From: Candidatus Nitrosopumilus sp. SW
GTDB lineage: Archaea; Thermoproteota; Nitrososphaeria; Nitrososphaerales; Nitrosopumilaceae
Assembly: GCF_006740685.1 (NCBI RefSeq)
Contig: NZ_CP035425.1
Span: 1,403,687 to 1,467,686 of the forward strand
Reading direction: 5' to 3'
DNA length: 64,000 nt
The notes below the pieces were generated by a model that ran no database searches, was not told the DNA's origin, and worked only from the letters and a program-made list of their open reading frames with translations. The position numbers and the translations under genes are program-made. The first letter of the stretch is position 1. Each line of letters opens with the position of its first letter. Of the stretch, positions 38,136 to 44,698 are shown one piece after another.

Positions 38136-38317
38136 TTTGCTGTAATTGTCAGCTTACCTGTTAGGGCAACTGTTCCTGTGGGGACAACTTTACCATTTTT
38201 TTCAACCTTGCCTTTCATCTCAAGATTGTCAAAATCATAAGTGATTGAGGCGTGTTTTTCTGTCAGTTTGTCAAATACTTCTGCAAGTAAATTTGCCCAT
38301 TCTTGCTCTTCTGCCAT
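38132..38317 (-). CDS. 61-aa small protein, first gene of motif-controlled operon
   Basis: The protein starts MAEEQEWANLLAEVFDKLTE, a helix followed by beta strands ending GTVALTGKLTITAK. The size and helix-strand layout recall amphi-Trp-like domains, but the match is weak. The leaderless-type promoter carries two motif copies 18 bp apart. Confidence 0.55.
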   Translation of the reverse strand: MAEEQEWANLLAEVFDKLTEKHASITYDFDNLEMKGKVEKNGKVVPTGTVALTGKLTITAK

Positions 38318-38337
38318 GGAAGATGTACTGTTTTATC

Positions 38338-38374
38338 ATATTTAACATAGTGATAAATTTTCAACTAGTGCTAA
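38338..38374 (-). promoter_or_regulatory. Tandem motif pair and TATA for the 38132 operon
   Basis: On the minus strand TTAGCACTAG (38365-38374) and TTATCACTAT (38347-38356) are 18 bp apart, followed by GTTAAATATG (38337-38346). It overlaps the last codons of the photolyase gene. Confidence 0.75.
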
Positions 38375-39740
38375 ATTTTTTAAAAATATCTTTTGCTTTT
38401 TTTGATTCGACACTGTGTTCTACTATGGGGCTTGGATATTCTAATTTTTCAGGGAATTTTTTCCATAATTCATGAATAGTTTTACTAGGGACATCACTTA
38501 ATTCTGGAATCCATTTTTTAATATATTTGCAATCAGGATCAAATCGTTTTTGTTGAATCCATGGATTAAAAATTCTAAACCATGGTTGGGCATCACAACC
38601 TGTTGATGCAGACCACTGCCAATTCCCAACATTTACACATGTATCATAATCAATCAGTTTTGTACTGAAATATCTCTCCCCCCACCTCCAATCAATATGC
38701 AAGTCTTTTGTTAGAAATGATGCCACAATCATTCTGACTCTATTGTGCATCAGTCCTGTTTGATTTAACTCCCTCATACCTGCATCCACTATTGGAAATC
38801 CTGTTTCTCCGTTGGCCCATTTTGAAAATACTGATTTATCTTTTTTCCAGGGAATTTTTTGAAAATTTTTGATAAATTCTTTTGAATAACTTTGTGGAAA
38901 GTGATACATCAAATATGTAAAAAAATCTCTCCAAAAAAGCTCTGAAATGATGGTGTGATTTGCGCCTAGTTCTTTTTTACATTCTAGAAAAATTTCTCGA
39001 ATGGAACAAGTCCCAAATTTGTTATGTGCAGATAATAATGACGTTCCATTTTTTGCCGGAAAATCCCTTTCTGAATCATAATTTCTCAAATTTTTCAAAT
39101 TCTTTAGTAATTTTAAACATGAACTTCTACCTCCTGGCAGAAGAAATGTATTTTTTCTCTCTTCTTTTAAGAAATTTTTTGATGTACTTTCAAATTTAAT
39201 TTTTTGACGTGCAAAGTTTCCAAATTTGTATTTTTGTGGATTTCTGACTGGTAATTCTTTTGCCTTTCTAAAAAATGCTGAAAATACTTTGTAGGGTTCT
39301 CCCTTTATTGTCTTAATTGTATCTGGATCTTGTAATAATGAATCCTGAGTTAAAATAAAATCCATTTTGTTTTTGTGACATTTATTTCTGATTTTATTTT
39401 CTCTCTTTATGCTAAACGGTGTATAGTCTTTGTTCATAAAAATTGCATCAATTCTGATTTCTTTGATAATTTTTTGAATAACTTTTTCATAGTTTCCTGA
39501 AAAGAAATATAATTTTGATTTATTTTCTTTTAGTTGCGCATCTAAATCTGAGAGAGATTCTTTTAAAAATTGTAATCTGAATTCACTGAATTTTGGATTT
39601 GATTTTGAAATAATCTTTTCATCCCAAATGAAACATGGAAAAACTTTTGAAGAGAATTTTGATGCATTTATCAAACCTGTGTTGTCTTCAAGACGTAAAT
39701 CTCTTCTAAACAAAAACAGAGAATTTTGATATTTTCTCAT
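38361..39740 (-). CDS. phr: Deoxyribodipyrimidine photolyase, class I cryptochrome/photolyase
   Basis: The 459-aa enzyme repairs UV-induced cyclobutane pyrimidine dimers using blue light. The antenna domain begins LFLFRRDLRLEDNTGL. The FAD-binding domain has SELFWRDFFTYLMYHFP, GETGFPIVDAGMRELNQTG and NVGNWQWSASTGCDAQPWF, with the photolyase Trp-rich segments. NWQWSAS..CDA is a CPD-photolyase feature rather than cryptochrome-DASH. The start is ATG behind an AT-rich promoter. No motif pair was found directly upstream of this gene. Confidence 0.95.
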   Translation of the reverse strand: MRKYQNSLFLFRRDLRLEDNTGLINASKFSSKVFPCFIWDEKIISKSNPKFSEFRLQFLKESLSDLDAQLKENKSKLYFFSGNYEKVIQKIIKEIRIDAIFMNKDYTPFSIKRENKIRNKCHKNKMDFILTQDSLLQDPDTIKTIKGEPYKVFSAFFRKAKELPVRNPQKYKFGNFARQKIKFESTSKNFLKEERKNTFLLPGGRSSCLKLLKNLKNLRNYDSERDFPAKNGTSLLSAHNKFGTCSIREIFLECKKELGANHTIISELFWRDFFTYLMYHFPQSYSKEFIKNFQKIPWKKDKSVFSKWANGETGFPIVDAGMRELNQTGLMHNRVRMIVASFLTKDLHIDWRWGERYFSTKLIDYDTCVNVGNWQWSASTGCDAQPWFRIFNPWIQQKRFDPDCKYIKKWIPELSDVPSKTIHELWKKFPEKLEYPSPIVEHSVESKKAKDIFKKFSTS

Positions 39741-39818
39741 TTAATCTGTCACCATTTCTCAAATTTTCTATTCAAATTAACCACTTTTTGGAAATTCAGA
39801 AAAATAGTTTTCTGATCC

Positions 39819-40235
39819 TTATTTTTGTGATTTTATAAAATCTACTATGGATAGAATTTTCCCCATATCTGCAAGGTGTCCATAACTTTTTTTATTTCCG
39901 AATGGTGACTTTTTTTGTGGCTCATTAGTCATTGTACAGTATAACATATTTCCGCTTTCAAGGGGAACGGTAATCCTCTTAATTTTTTCATATGATGCTA
40001 TCGTATACATTCCATTTCCAATGTAATTTTTTACACGTGCATTTTCATCCCATCCATGTAATGCTCTTGTCAATGTTTGTTTTGTTTCTTCAAATGGAAC
40101 CAAATTTTTTAGACCTTCTCTTTGACTCCACCATAATATCTCGCCTTTGTTATTTGATACGGCTGCAAATCTAATATCCTTGTTAAAATCCATCAACATG
40201 TTGAGGAGTTTTTCTAATTTTTCCATAAGAATCAT
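39819..40235 (-). CDS. DUF6659-like protein A of a tandem pair
   Basis: The 138-aa protein shares an almost parallel plan with the next gene upstream: KLLNMLMDFNKDIRFAAVSN, KGEILWWSQREG, YTIASYEKIKRITVPL, and the C-terminal YGHLADMGKILSIVDFI. A roadblock-like sensor fold is possible. The promoter holds a single TTAGCACTAG (40273-40282, minus). M4 is an alternative start. Confidence 0.65.
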   Translation of the reverse strand: MILMEKLEKLLNMLMDFNKDIRFAAVSNNKGEILWWSQREGLKNLVPFEETKQTLTRALHGWDENARVKNYIGNGMYTIASYEKIKRITVPLESGNMLYCTMTNEPQKKSPFGNKKSYGHLADMGKILSIVDFIKSQK

Positions 40236-40272
40236 CTATCTTTTTTGTTAATAAATTTTTTAAATTACTCTG

Positions 40273-40282
40273 CTAGTGCTAA
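40273..40282 (-). promoter_or_regulatory. Single TTAGCACTAG motif before the 39819 gene
   Basis: It lies on the minus strand, about 38 nt upstream of the start. An AT-rich TATA candidate (ATTTATTAAC, about 40248-40257) follows it. Confidence 0.5.
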
Positions 40283-40305
40283 AATCATTAAAAATTAACT
40301 TGTTA

Positions 40306-40710
40306 CTACTCAAATGTGTTGACAAAGTCTACAATTGACAAAATCTTTCCCATTTCAACTAATTTTCCATAACTATGTTTTTTTGTATTTTTCATAGGGG
40401 TGTTGTCTACGCTCAAAAACAACATGTGAAATGCATCTATAGGGAGAGTTACTCTTTTAGTTTTTTCAAATGATGTAATATGGTATAATGGCTGTCCTAA
40501 TGGGACTCTGTCTGCTGCCTTGGATCTGTCAATCCAATCATCTGATTCCCGCTTTAAAGCTCTCTTAGTTTCAGACAATGGGACTTGTAATTTGTTAGAT
40601 GATCTTTTGGAACTCCACAAAATCTCCCCTTTGGTATTACTAATTATTGCAAGCCTGATATTCTCATCAAAATCCATCAACATATTGAGAACTTTCTCAT
40701 AACGGCTCAT
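40306..40710 (-). CDS. DUF6659-like protein B of a tandem pair
   Basis: The 134-aa protein reads KVLNMLMDFDENIRLAIISN, KGEILWSSKRSS, YHITSFEKTKRVTLPIDA and YGKLVEMGKILSIVDFVN, clearly a duplicate of the 39819 gene. Each gene of the pair has its own promoter and motif copy, so regulation was copied with the gene. Function unknown. Confidence 0.65.
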   Translation of the reverse strand: MSRYEKVLNMLMDFDENIRLAIISNTKGEILWSSKRSSNKLQVPLSETKRALKRESDDWIDRSKAADRVPLGQPLYHITSFEKTKRVTLPIDAFHMLFLSVDNTPMKNTKKHSYGKLVEMGKILSIVDFVNTFE

Positions 40711-40746
40711 AGGAAATCTTAAACTTTAGATAATAAAAAGAATTTG

Positions 40747-40767
40747 TTATTTATAAACAAGTGCTAA
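40747..40767 (-). promoter_or_regulatory. TTAGCACTTG motif next to TATA, 40306 gene
   Basis: On the minus strand TTAGCACTTG (40758-40767, one mismatch) directly precedes TTTATAAATAAC (about 40746-40757). Proximal position only. Confidence 0.5.
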
Positions 40768-40818
40768 CGATTTTGCTGAACGGATTAACTTATATCTTAT
40801 TTTTAAAAATCTCTTTGT

Positions 40819-41364
40819 ATGGGAAAACACTATGAAGGTTTTGTCGGTAGTATATGGGATGAATTTCCTCAACTAGCCGAATGGCACGATGATGATCCTA
40901 AGTTACTTCAGAAGTGGAGTTTAGATAAATTCATTGAAGCAGGATATCATAACTTTCATGCAGAAAGAAAGCAATTATACCATATCAGTAAACTAATCGA
41001 AAACTATGCAAGAGATAATGAGCAACCACTACTTGCAACTTTTGAAACAATAGCTCGCTACAAATTTGTTGAAAATAGATACCAAAAATTAATTGAGAAA
41101 ATACCAAAAATTTGGGTTGTTGCAGACTATGGAAAAACAAGTCTTACAACTCCGCCAAAAATTGAAGTGATTAATTGTAAGGATACTGAACTTGTAGATG
41201 TTTGGAGTGTTATTACAAGAGGACCTTATGGTACATTTGGATTAATTGCAGAAGAATATGAAGATGGAAAATTTCGAGGATTTTTCACTCTAAATCAAAA
41301 TGTTTGTAGATTGGCAGTAAATTCCATGGGTAAAATTTTGGGGAAAAAATTCAGTCTTCAATAA
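40819..41364 (+). CDS. DICT-like sensory protein A
   Basis: The 181-aa protein has HISKLIENYARDNEQPLLATFE, YQKLIEKIPKIWVVADY and a final strand-rich part (FGLIAEEYEDGKFRGFFTLN). This resembles the DICT sensory domain, predicted from genome context to take part in light responses. No output domain is fused, so it may work in trans. It is a paralogue of the 42466 gene. TATA ACTTATATC (40789-40797) lies 22 nt before ATG; no motif copy was recognised for it. Confidence 0.65.
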   Translation: MGKHYEGFVGSIWDEFPQLAEWHDDDPKLLQKWSLDKFIEAGYHNFHAERKQLYHISKLIENYARDNEQPLLATFETIARYKFVENRYQKLIEKIPKIWVVADYGKTSLTTPPKIEVINCKDTELVDVWSVITRGPYGTFGLIAEEYEDGKFRGFFTLNQNVCRLAVNSMGKILGKKFSLQ

Positions 41365-41415
41365 TTTTACAAGTTTTAAAATGCGTTTAAAATAATTTTT
41401 ACTTTAGAAATTTGA

Positions 41416-42186
41416 TTATGCCCATGCAAAAATTTGTTTATCATGATAACGTATTCCTAAAAACATCCCAAGAGTAATTCTAGACCTATCTCCCAAAATC
41501 TTTGTGACTTCGTGATAATAATTTGGATTAATAATTACAAGATCTCCATTGTTTATGTTTGACAACCTGCAAAATTCTGTTGATACTACATTTTGAGAAT
41601 AACCAAAATCTATGTTTCTATATCTTTCATCCTTTTTCTTCCATTGATTTTTGTAGATTATTACATCTCCTCCTAATTCTGATTCTTGTAAATGTATGAC
41701 ACATGATAGTTGATGATCAATATTTGAAACAAAATATTCTTTTCCTTCATATTGGACATTGTCTTTGTGGATAGGAATTGATTTACCTTTTCTATGAATT
41801 CTAATAACAAATGGTGAAAAATGACCTTCAGATTGTTTTGCTAAAGACATCGAAAAGGATGGCAATGAATTATTAATCATTGCATCAACCCTGAGTAAAG
41901 GATTTTGAACTTTTTTGAAAATACAATCCCATGTTTTTTGAAATTCTTTTGATTTGTAAAAATATTCTTTCTTTTTTGTTGTATGTGCCATTAAAAATGG
42001 CCCAATGTGTTCAAGTTGTGTTTTATCAAATTTTGTCTTTGATTTTTCTATTTTTTTGACTAAACTGATACATTGATTTTTTGAATAAAAATTTTTGATT
42101 ACTAATGCAGGAATTTGGCCCGATAGAAGTTTTTTAAAATTCTCACCTGAAATATTTTGATTTTTAATTATTATGGGCTTCCACAT
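41416..42186 (-). CDS. 2-oxoglutarate/Fe(II)-dependent oxygenase
   Basis: The 256-aa protein has the metal triad H140-x-D142 (IPIHKDN) and H225 (YYHEV), with R236 (RSRITLG) for 2-oxoglutarate, in a jelly-roll context (QLSCVIHLQESELGGDVIIY). It could hydroxylate a protein, peptide or small molecule. It is the last gene of an operon with the 95-aa gene, whose stop overlaps this ATG (TAATG), and a DICT-like protein. The neighbouring small protein is a possible substrate. Confidence 0.8.
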   Translation of the reverse strand: MWKPIIIKNQNISGENFKKLLSGQIPALVIKNFYSKNQCISLVKKIEKSKTKFDKTQLEHIGPFLMAHTTKKKEYFYKSKEFQKTWDCIFKKVQNPLLRVDAMINNSLPSFSMSLAKQSEGHFSPFVIRIHRKGKSIPIHKDNVQYEGKEYFVSNIDHQLSCVIHLQESELGGDVIIYKNQWKKKDERYRNIDFGYSQNVVSTEFCRLSNINNGDLVIINPNYYHEVTKILGDRSRITLGMFLGIRYHDKQIFAWA

Positions 42187-42473
42187 TAGTACCCTCCAAC
42201 TCCTGAATGAGAAACTTTGGCAACTACCATACCGGATTCATCTCTATCTTGAATCTCACATTTTAGAAATGCATCTTGAGTACATTGCTTTAAAATTTCC
42301 ATGTTCCACTCTGACTCGTTGTGTGGTAATCCTGGAATATCTGCCTGAATTATTTTTATTTTTTCAACATCTGAATAATTTTCTTTATTGCCATTTTTCC
42401 TATGTGTGACATTTAAAATAAAAGAATTGGATGACAAAATGTCAGAGCCGTTTCCCCATATGATGTCAGTCAT
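42186..42473 (-). CDS. 95-aa small protein between DICT-like and oxygenase genes
   Basis: The protein starts MTDIIWGNGSDILSSNSFIL and ends KVSHSGVGGY. It is mainly polar with two Cys in the second half. Both ends overlap neighbours (8 nt with the DICT-like gene, 1 nt with the oxygenase), so all three are translationally linked. No family was recognised. It may be a partner or substrate of the oxygenase. Confidence 0.6.
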   Translation of the reverse strand: MTDIIWGNGSDILSSNSFILNVTHRKNGNKENYSDVEKIKIIQADIPGLPHNESEWNMEILKQCTQDAFLKCEIQDRDESGMVVAKVSHSGVGGY

Positions 42474-43044
42474 TTTCCATACCGTAAGATTTGTCGAAAT
42501 CTATTCGTATTTTTAGAGATTTTTCTGTACTTTTTATTGCCTTTCCAATTATGGATGGACTAATCGAAAAGAATCCTCTATAGATTCCATCTCCTATGTC
42601 TTCTGCGATAAGCCCAAATGGTCCATTTTCACCCTTTGTGAGTACCATCCAGATCTCTGATAGATTTGTTCCGTCACAACTTATTACTTCTGTATTCTTT
42701 GGGGGCTGAGGGGCCAATGAGGGATTATTGAAATTTCCTATAATCCAAACTTTTGGAATATCTTCTACTAATTCCATGTACCTGTCCTCAACATACTTGT
42801 ATCTCTTAGAAGTCTCAAATGTAGCTAAAAGTGGAACCTTGTGTTTAGCTGCATAATTTTCAAGAAGAATACTTAGTCTGTAGAGTTCTTTTCTACCTGT
42901 TTCAAATCTAACGTATCCTGCTTTTATGTACTCACTAAGGTGCCATAACAGATTATGATCAGTGATATCTGTTATTTCGACATCTGCAAGTTTTGGAAAT
43001 TCTTTTAGAATTTCATCCATCATACTTTTGTATTGTAATTCCAT
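42466..43044 (-). CDS. DICT-like sensory protein B
   Basis: The 192-aa protein is a paralogue of the 40819 product with the same core: RLSILLENYAAKHKVPLLATFE, YKYVEDRYMELVEDIPKVWIIGNF and FGLIAEDIGDGIYRGFFSIS. It leads the operon with the 95-aa protein and the 2OG-Fe(II) oxygenase. Its promoter has a motif pair. A light- or redox-sensing role is inferred from the domain resemblance and its neighbours. Confidence 0.65.
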   Translation of the reverse strand: MELQYKSMMDEILKEFPKLADVEITDITDHNLLWHLSEYIKAGYVRFETGRKELYRLSILLENYAAKHKVPLLATFETSKRYKYVEDRYMELVEDIPKVWIIGNFNNPSLAPQPPKNTEVISCDGTNLSEIWMVLTKGENGPFGLIAEDIGDGIYRGFFSISPSIIGKAIKSTEKSLKIRIDFDKSYGMEND

Positions 43045-43063
43045 GACATCTCTATGTCAAAAT

Positions 43064-43101
43064 CATATATAACTAGTGTCCATAAATTTTACTAGTGCCA
43101 A
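43064..43101 (-). promoter_or_regulatory. Tandem motif pair and TATA, minus-strand DICT operon
   Basis: On the minus strand TTGGCACTAG (43092-43101) and TGGACACTAG (43073-43082) are 19 bp apart, directly followed by TTATATATG (43064-43072), about 20 nt before ATG 43044. Confidence 0.8.
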
Positions 43102-43103
43102 TA

Positions 43104-43140
43104 TTACCACTAGAACAATAATTTATCACTAGTTAAATAT
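43104..43140 (+). promoter_or_regulatory. Tandem motif pair and TATA for the 43161 gene
   Basis: TTACCACTAG (43104-43113) and TTATCACTAG (43123-43132) are 19 bp apart and abut TTAAATAT (43133-43140), 20 nt before ATG. It is back to back with the minus-strand pair, so four copies lie within 68 bp. Confidence 0.85.
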
Positions 43141-43160
43141 TATTAACGATAAATAACCTC

Positions 43161-43544
43161 ATGACCGCCCTAGTTCAAGAATCTAGAGAACAACATACTA
43201 GTGTAGAACCTTATTTTCATCAGTTCTTCCAGCAAGTTGTACAATCATTGCCACATGTAGATCCACAATTGTTGATCAAAGTCATGATGTTGGAGATGAA
43301 TCTTAAGGATTACATGGGAGCCAAAATTCCTCATGTCAACCTGTATGTCCAGTACAGGGAAGGAACTGACTTACAACAAAAACAAGAAGAAGGCAGAAAC
43401 AAGTATCCTATAGAGGTGACTGCATCAAAATGGGAAGATGGTGTAATCTTTTCAGGTTTGATGAGTATTAAAAATGTCGAGACTGTGTGTTCTGATCCTG
43501 ACATAGTAAAAGTTACTGGAAAAGCATCTCCTAGACACAACTAA
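43161..43544 (+). CDS. Hypothetical protein, regulon member
   Basis: The 127-aa protein has an N-terminal helix rich in Gln/His (EPYFHQFFQQVVQSLPHVDP), a Met-rich helix (LLIKVMMLEMNLKDYM) and a beta-rich end (VILFSGLMSI-type strand). No domain was recognised. The control region is the cleanest tandem operator in the window, so it is probably strongly regulated. Confidence 0.6.
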   Translation: MTALVQESREQHTSVEPYFHQFFQQVVQSLPHVDPQLLIKVMMLEMNLKDYMGAKIPHVNLYVQYREGTDLQQKQEEGRNKYPIEVTASKWEDGVIFSGLMSIKNVETVCSDPDIVKVTGKASPRHN

Positions 43545-43562
43545 CCCCCCATTTTTCATTTT

Positions 43563-43599
43563 TTACCACTAGGAACAATTTTTCCCACTAGTTAAATAT
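43563..43599 (+). promoter_or_regulatory. Tandem motif pair and TATA for the 43621 operon
   Basis: TTACCACTAG (43563-43572) and TTCCCACTAG (43582-43591) are 19 bp apart and abut TTAAATATC (43592-43600), 21 nt before ATG 43621. Confidence 0.8.
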
Positions 43600-43620
43600 C
43601 ATAAAACACATAGATACAAT

Positions 43621-43728
43621 ATGAGTTTGATCTCTGTATTTAAATGCAAAAATTGTGGAAAAGAATTTGAAGATTGGTCTTGTGATTTTTGTTACACAAA
43701 ATCTGTATTAGTGAAAATTAAGGTGTGA
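43621..43728 (+). CDS. 35-aa zinc-ribbon protein
   Basis: The ORF starts MSLISVFKCKNCGKEF and continues WSCDFCYTK: two C-x2-C knuckles 10-12 residues apart, a minimal zinc ribbon. It is the first gene after a tandem operator and overlaps the next gene if that starts at GTG 43725. It is probably expressed with the PNPOx-like protein. Confidence 0.65.
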   Translation: MSLISVFKCKNCGKEFEDWSCDFCYTKSVLVKIKV

Positions 43729-43730
43729 CT

Positions 43731-44165
43731 ATGCAAAAACTTGATAAACTGACTTTAGAATCCATTTTGTCTGACATCAAAATTCCCATTAGGATTGCTT
43801 TTTTAAAATCTGATGGAGTTCCCAATATTATCTCACTTTGGTATGAGCAAATTGGGGATAAAATTTACTGTGCAACACAAAAATCTGCAAAGGTTGTTTC
43901 ATATTTAGAAAAAAACCCTACATGTGGTTTTGAAATTGCATCTGATAAACCTCCGTACAAAGGAATCCGTGGAAGTGGCTCTGCAAAAATAATTGATGAA
44001 ATGGGTGAAGAAATTCTAAAGATTTTGATGAAGAAATATCTTGGAGATAAAGAGTCTACATTATCAAAAATACTGAAAAAAAATGTTAAAAATGAGGTTG
44101 CCATCGAGATTACTCCTCAACAAATATTTCATTATGATTATTCAAAGAGGATGAAAGATATCTGA
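43731..44165 (+). CDS. Pyridoxamine-5'-phosphate-oxidase-like flavin/F420 split-barrel protein
   Basis: The 144-aa protein (GTG 43725 adds two residues) has the split-barrel pattern IPIRIAFLKSDGVPNIISLWYEQIGDKIYCATQ and GIRGSGSAKIIDE, with a C-terminal VAIEITPQQIFHYDY. Such proteins bind FMN, F420 or heme; thaumarchaea encode several F420-linked versions. The substrate is unknown. It lies within a motif-controlled operon between two zinc-ribbon mini-genes. Confidence 0.8.
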   Translation: MQKLDKLTLESILSDIKIPIRIAFLKSDGVPNIISLWYEQIGDKIYCATQKSAKVVSYLEKNPTCGFEIASDKPPYKGIRGSGSAKIIDEMGEEILKILMKKYLGDKESTLSKILKKNVKNEVAIEITPQQIFHYDYSKRMKDI

Positions 44166-44166
44166 T

Positions 44167-44292
44167 ATGGCTTTAGACAATGCATGCCCTACATGTGGCT
44201 CTAAAAATTTTGATGCTCAAAAATCTGAAGTTTCAAATCAGTATGAACTTTTTTTTAAATGCAATAATTGTAAAAAGTTCTGGTATTCATAA
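44167..44292 (+). CDS. 41-aa zinc-ribbon protein
   Basis: The ORF starts MALDNACPTCGSKNFDAQ and ends FKCNNCKKFWYS: C7-x2-C10 and C32-x2-C35, a TFIIS-like ribbon layout. It begins 1-2 nt after the preceding stop, third gene of the 43621 operon. Function unknown; a transcription-related role is possible. Confidence 0.65.
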   Translation: MALDNACPTCGSKNFDAQKSEVSNQYELFFKCNNCKKFWYS

Positions 44293-44303
44293 ATATCAAA
44301 TAG

Positions 44304-44340
44304 TTAGCACTAGAATCAAAAGTTTCCTCTAGGTTATATT
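44304..44340 (+). promoter_or_regulatory. Tandem motif pair and TATA for the 44370 gene
   Basis: TTAGCACTAG (44304-44313) and a weaker TTTCCTCTAG (44323-44332) are 19 bp apart, followed by GTTATATT (44333-44340). An SD GAGGAG lies just upstream of ATG 44370. Confidence 0.7.
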
Positions 44341-44369
44341 CTGTAAAATGTAAATCATATTGAGGAGAA

Positions 44370-44684
44370 ATGCAACAAACCACACAAACAAAAACACCAC
44401 GGCTAAAATTCATGTTGATTTTGGCCGCAGCAACTTCAGTAATACTAGTTTTCACATTAACTCCTTGGAATATAGTTCCAACACTAGTTACTGAAGATGT
44501 ATCGGTCATTGCTGTTACTGATTATGGCTGTGTTGGTGAGTCTGTTTTAGGTCATTCTGTCGTTGTGGCAGATTGTAGTGCAGGTGTTGGAGATGTAGTT
44601 TCTGCAACATTTTATGTTCCTGCTATGGACCAAAACGGATACTATGACAGAATTGAGGCAAAATTAACAATGGTTAATCCTTAA
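44370..44684 (+). CDS. Small membrane-anchored exported protein
   Basis: The 104-aa protein has an N-terminal anchor helix (about 14-34, FMLILAAATSVILVFTL). The external beta-rich domain contains two Cys (TDYGCVGES and VADCSAGVGD) that could form a disulfide. An SD (GAGGAG) precedes the ATG by 5 nt, one of few leadered genes here. It is the last recognisable member of the motif regulon. Function unknown. Confidence 0.65.
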   Translation: MQQTTQTKTPRLKFMLILAAATSVILVFTLTPWNIVPTLVTEDVSVIAVTDYGCVGESVLGHSVVVADCSAGVGDVVSATFYVPAMDQNGYYDRIEAKLTMVNP

Positions 44685-44698
44685 TTCTTCTCTCTTTT

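Noticed and set aside
25686-44684. The light cluster as an integrated mobile element
   Set aside because: No integrase, tRNA attachment site, terminal repeats or shift in base composition was seen; codon usage looks like the neighbours.
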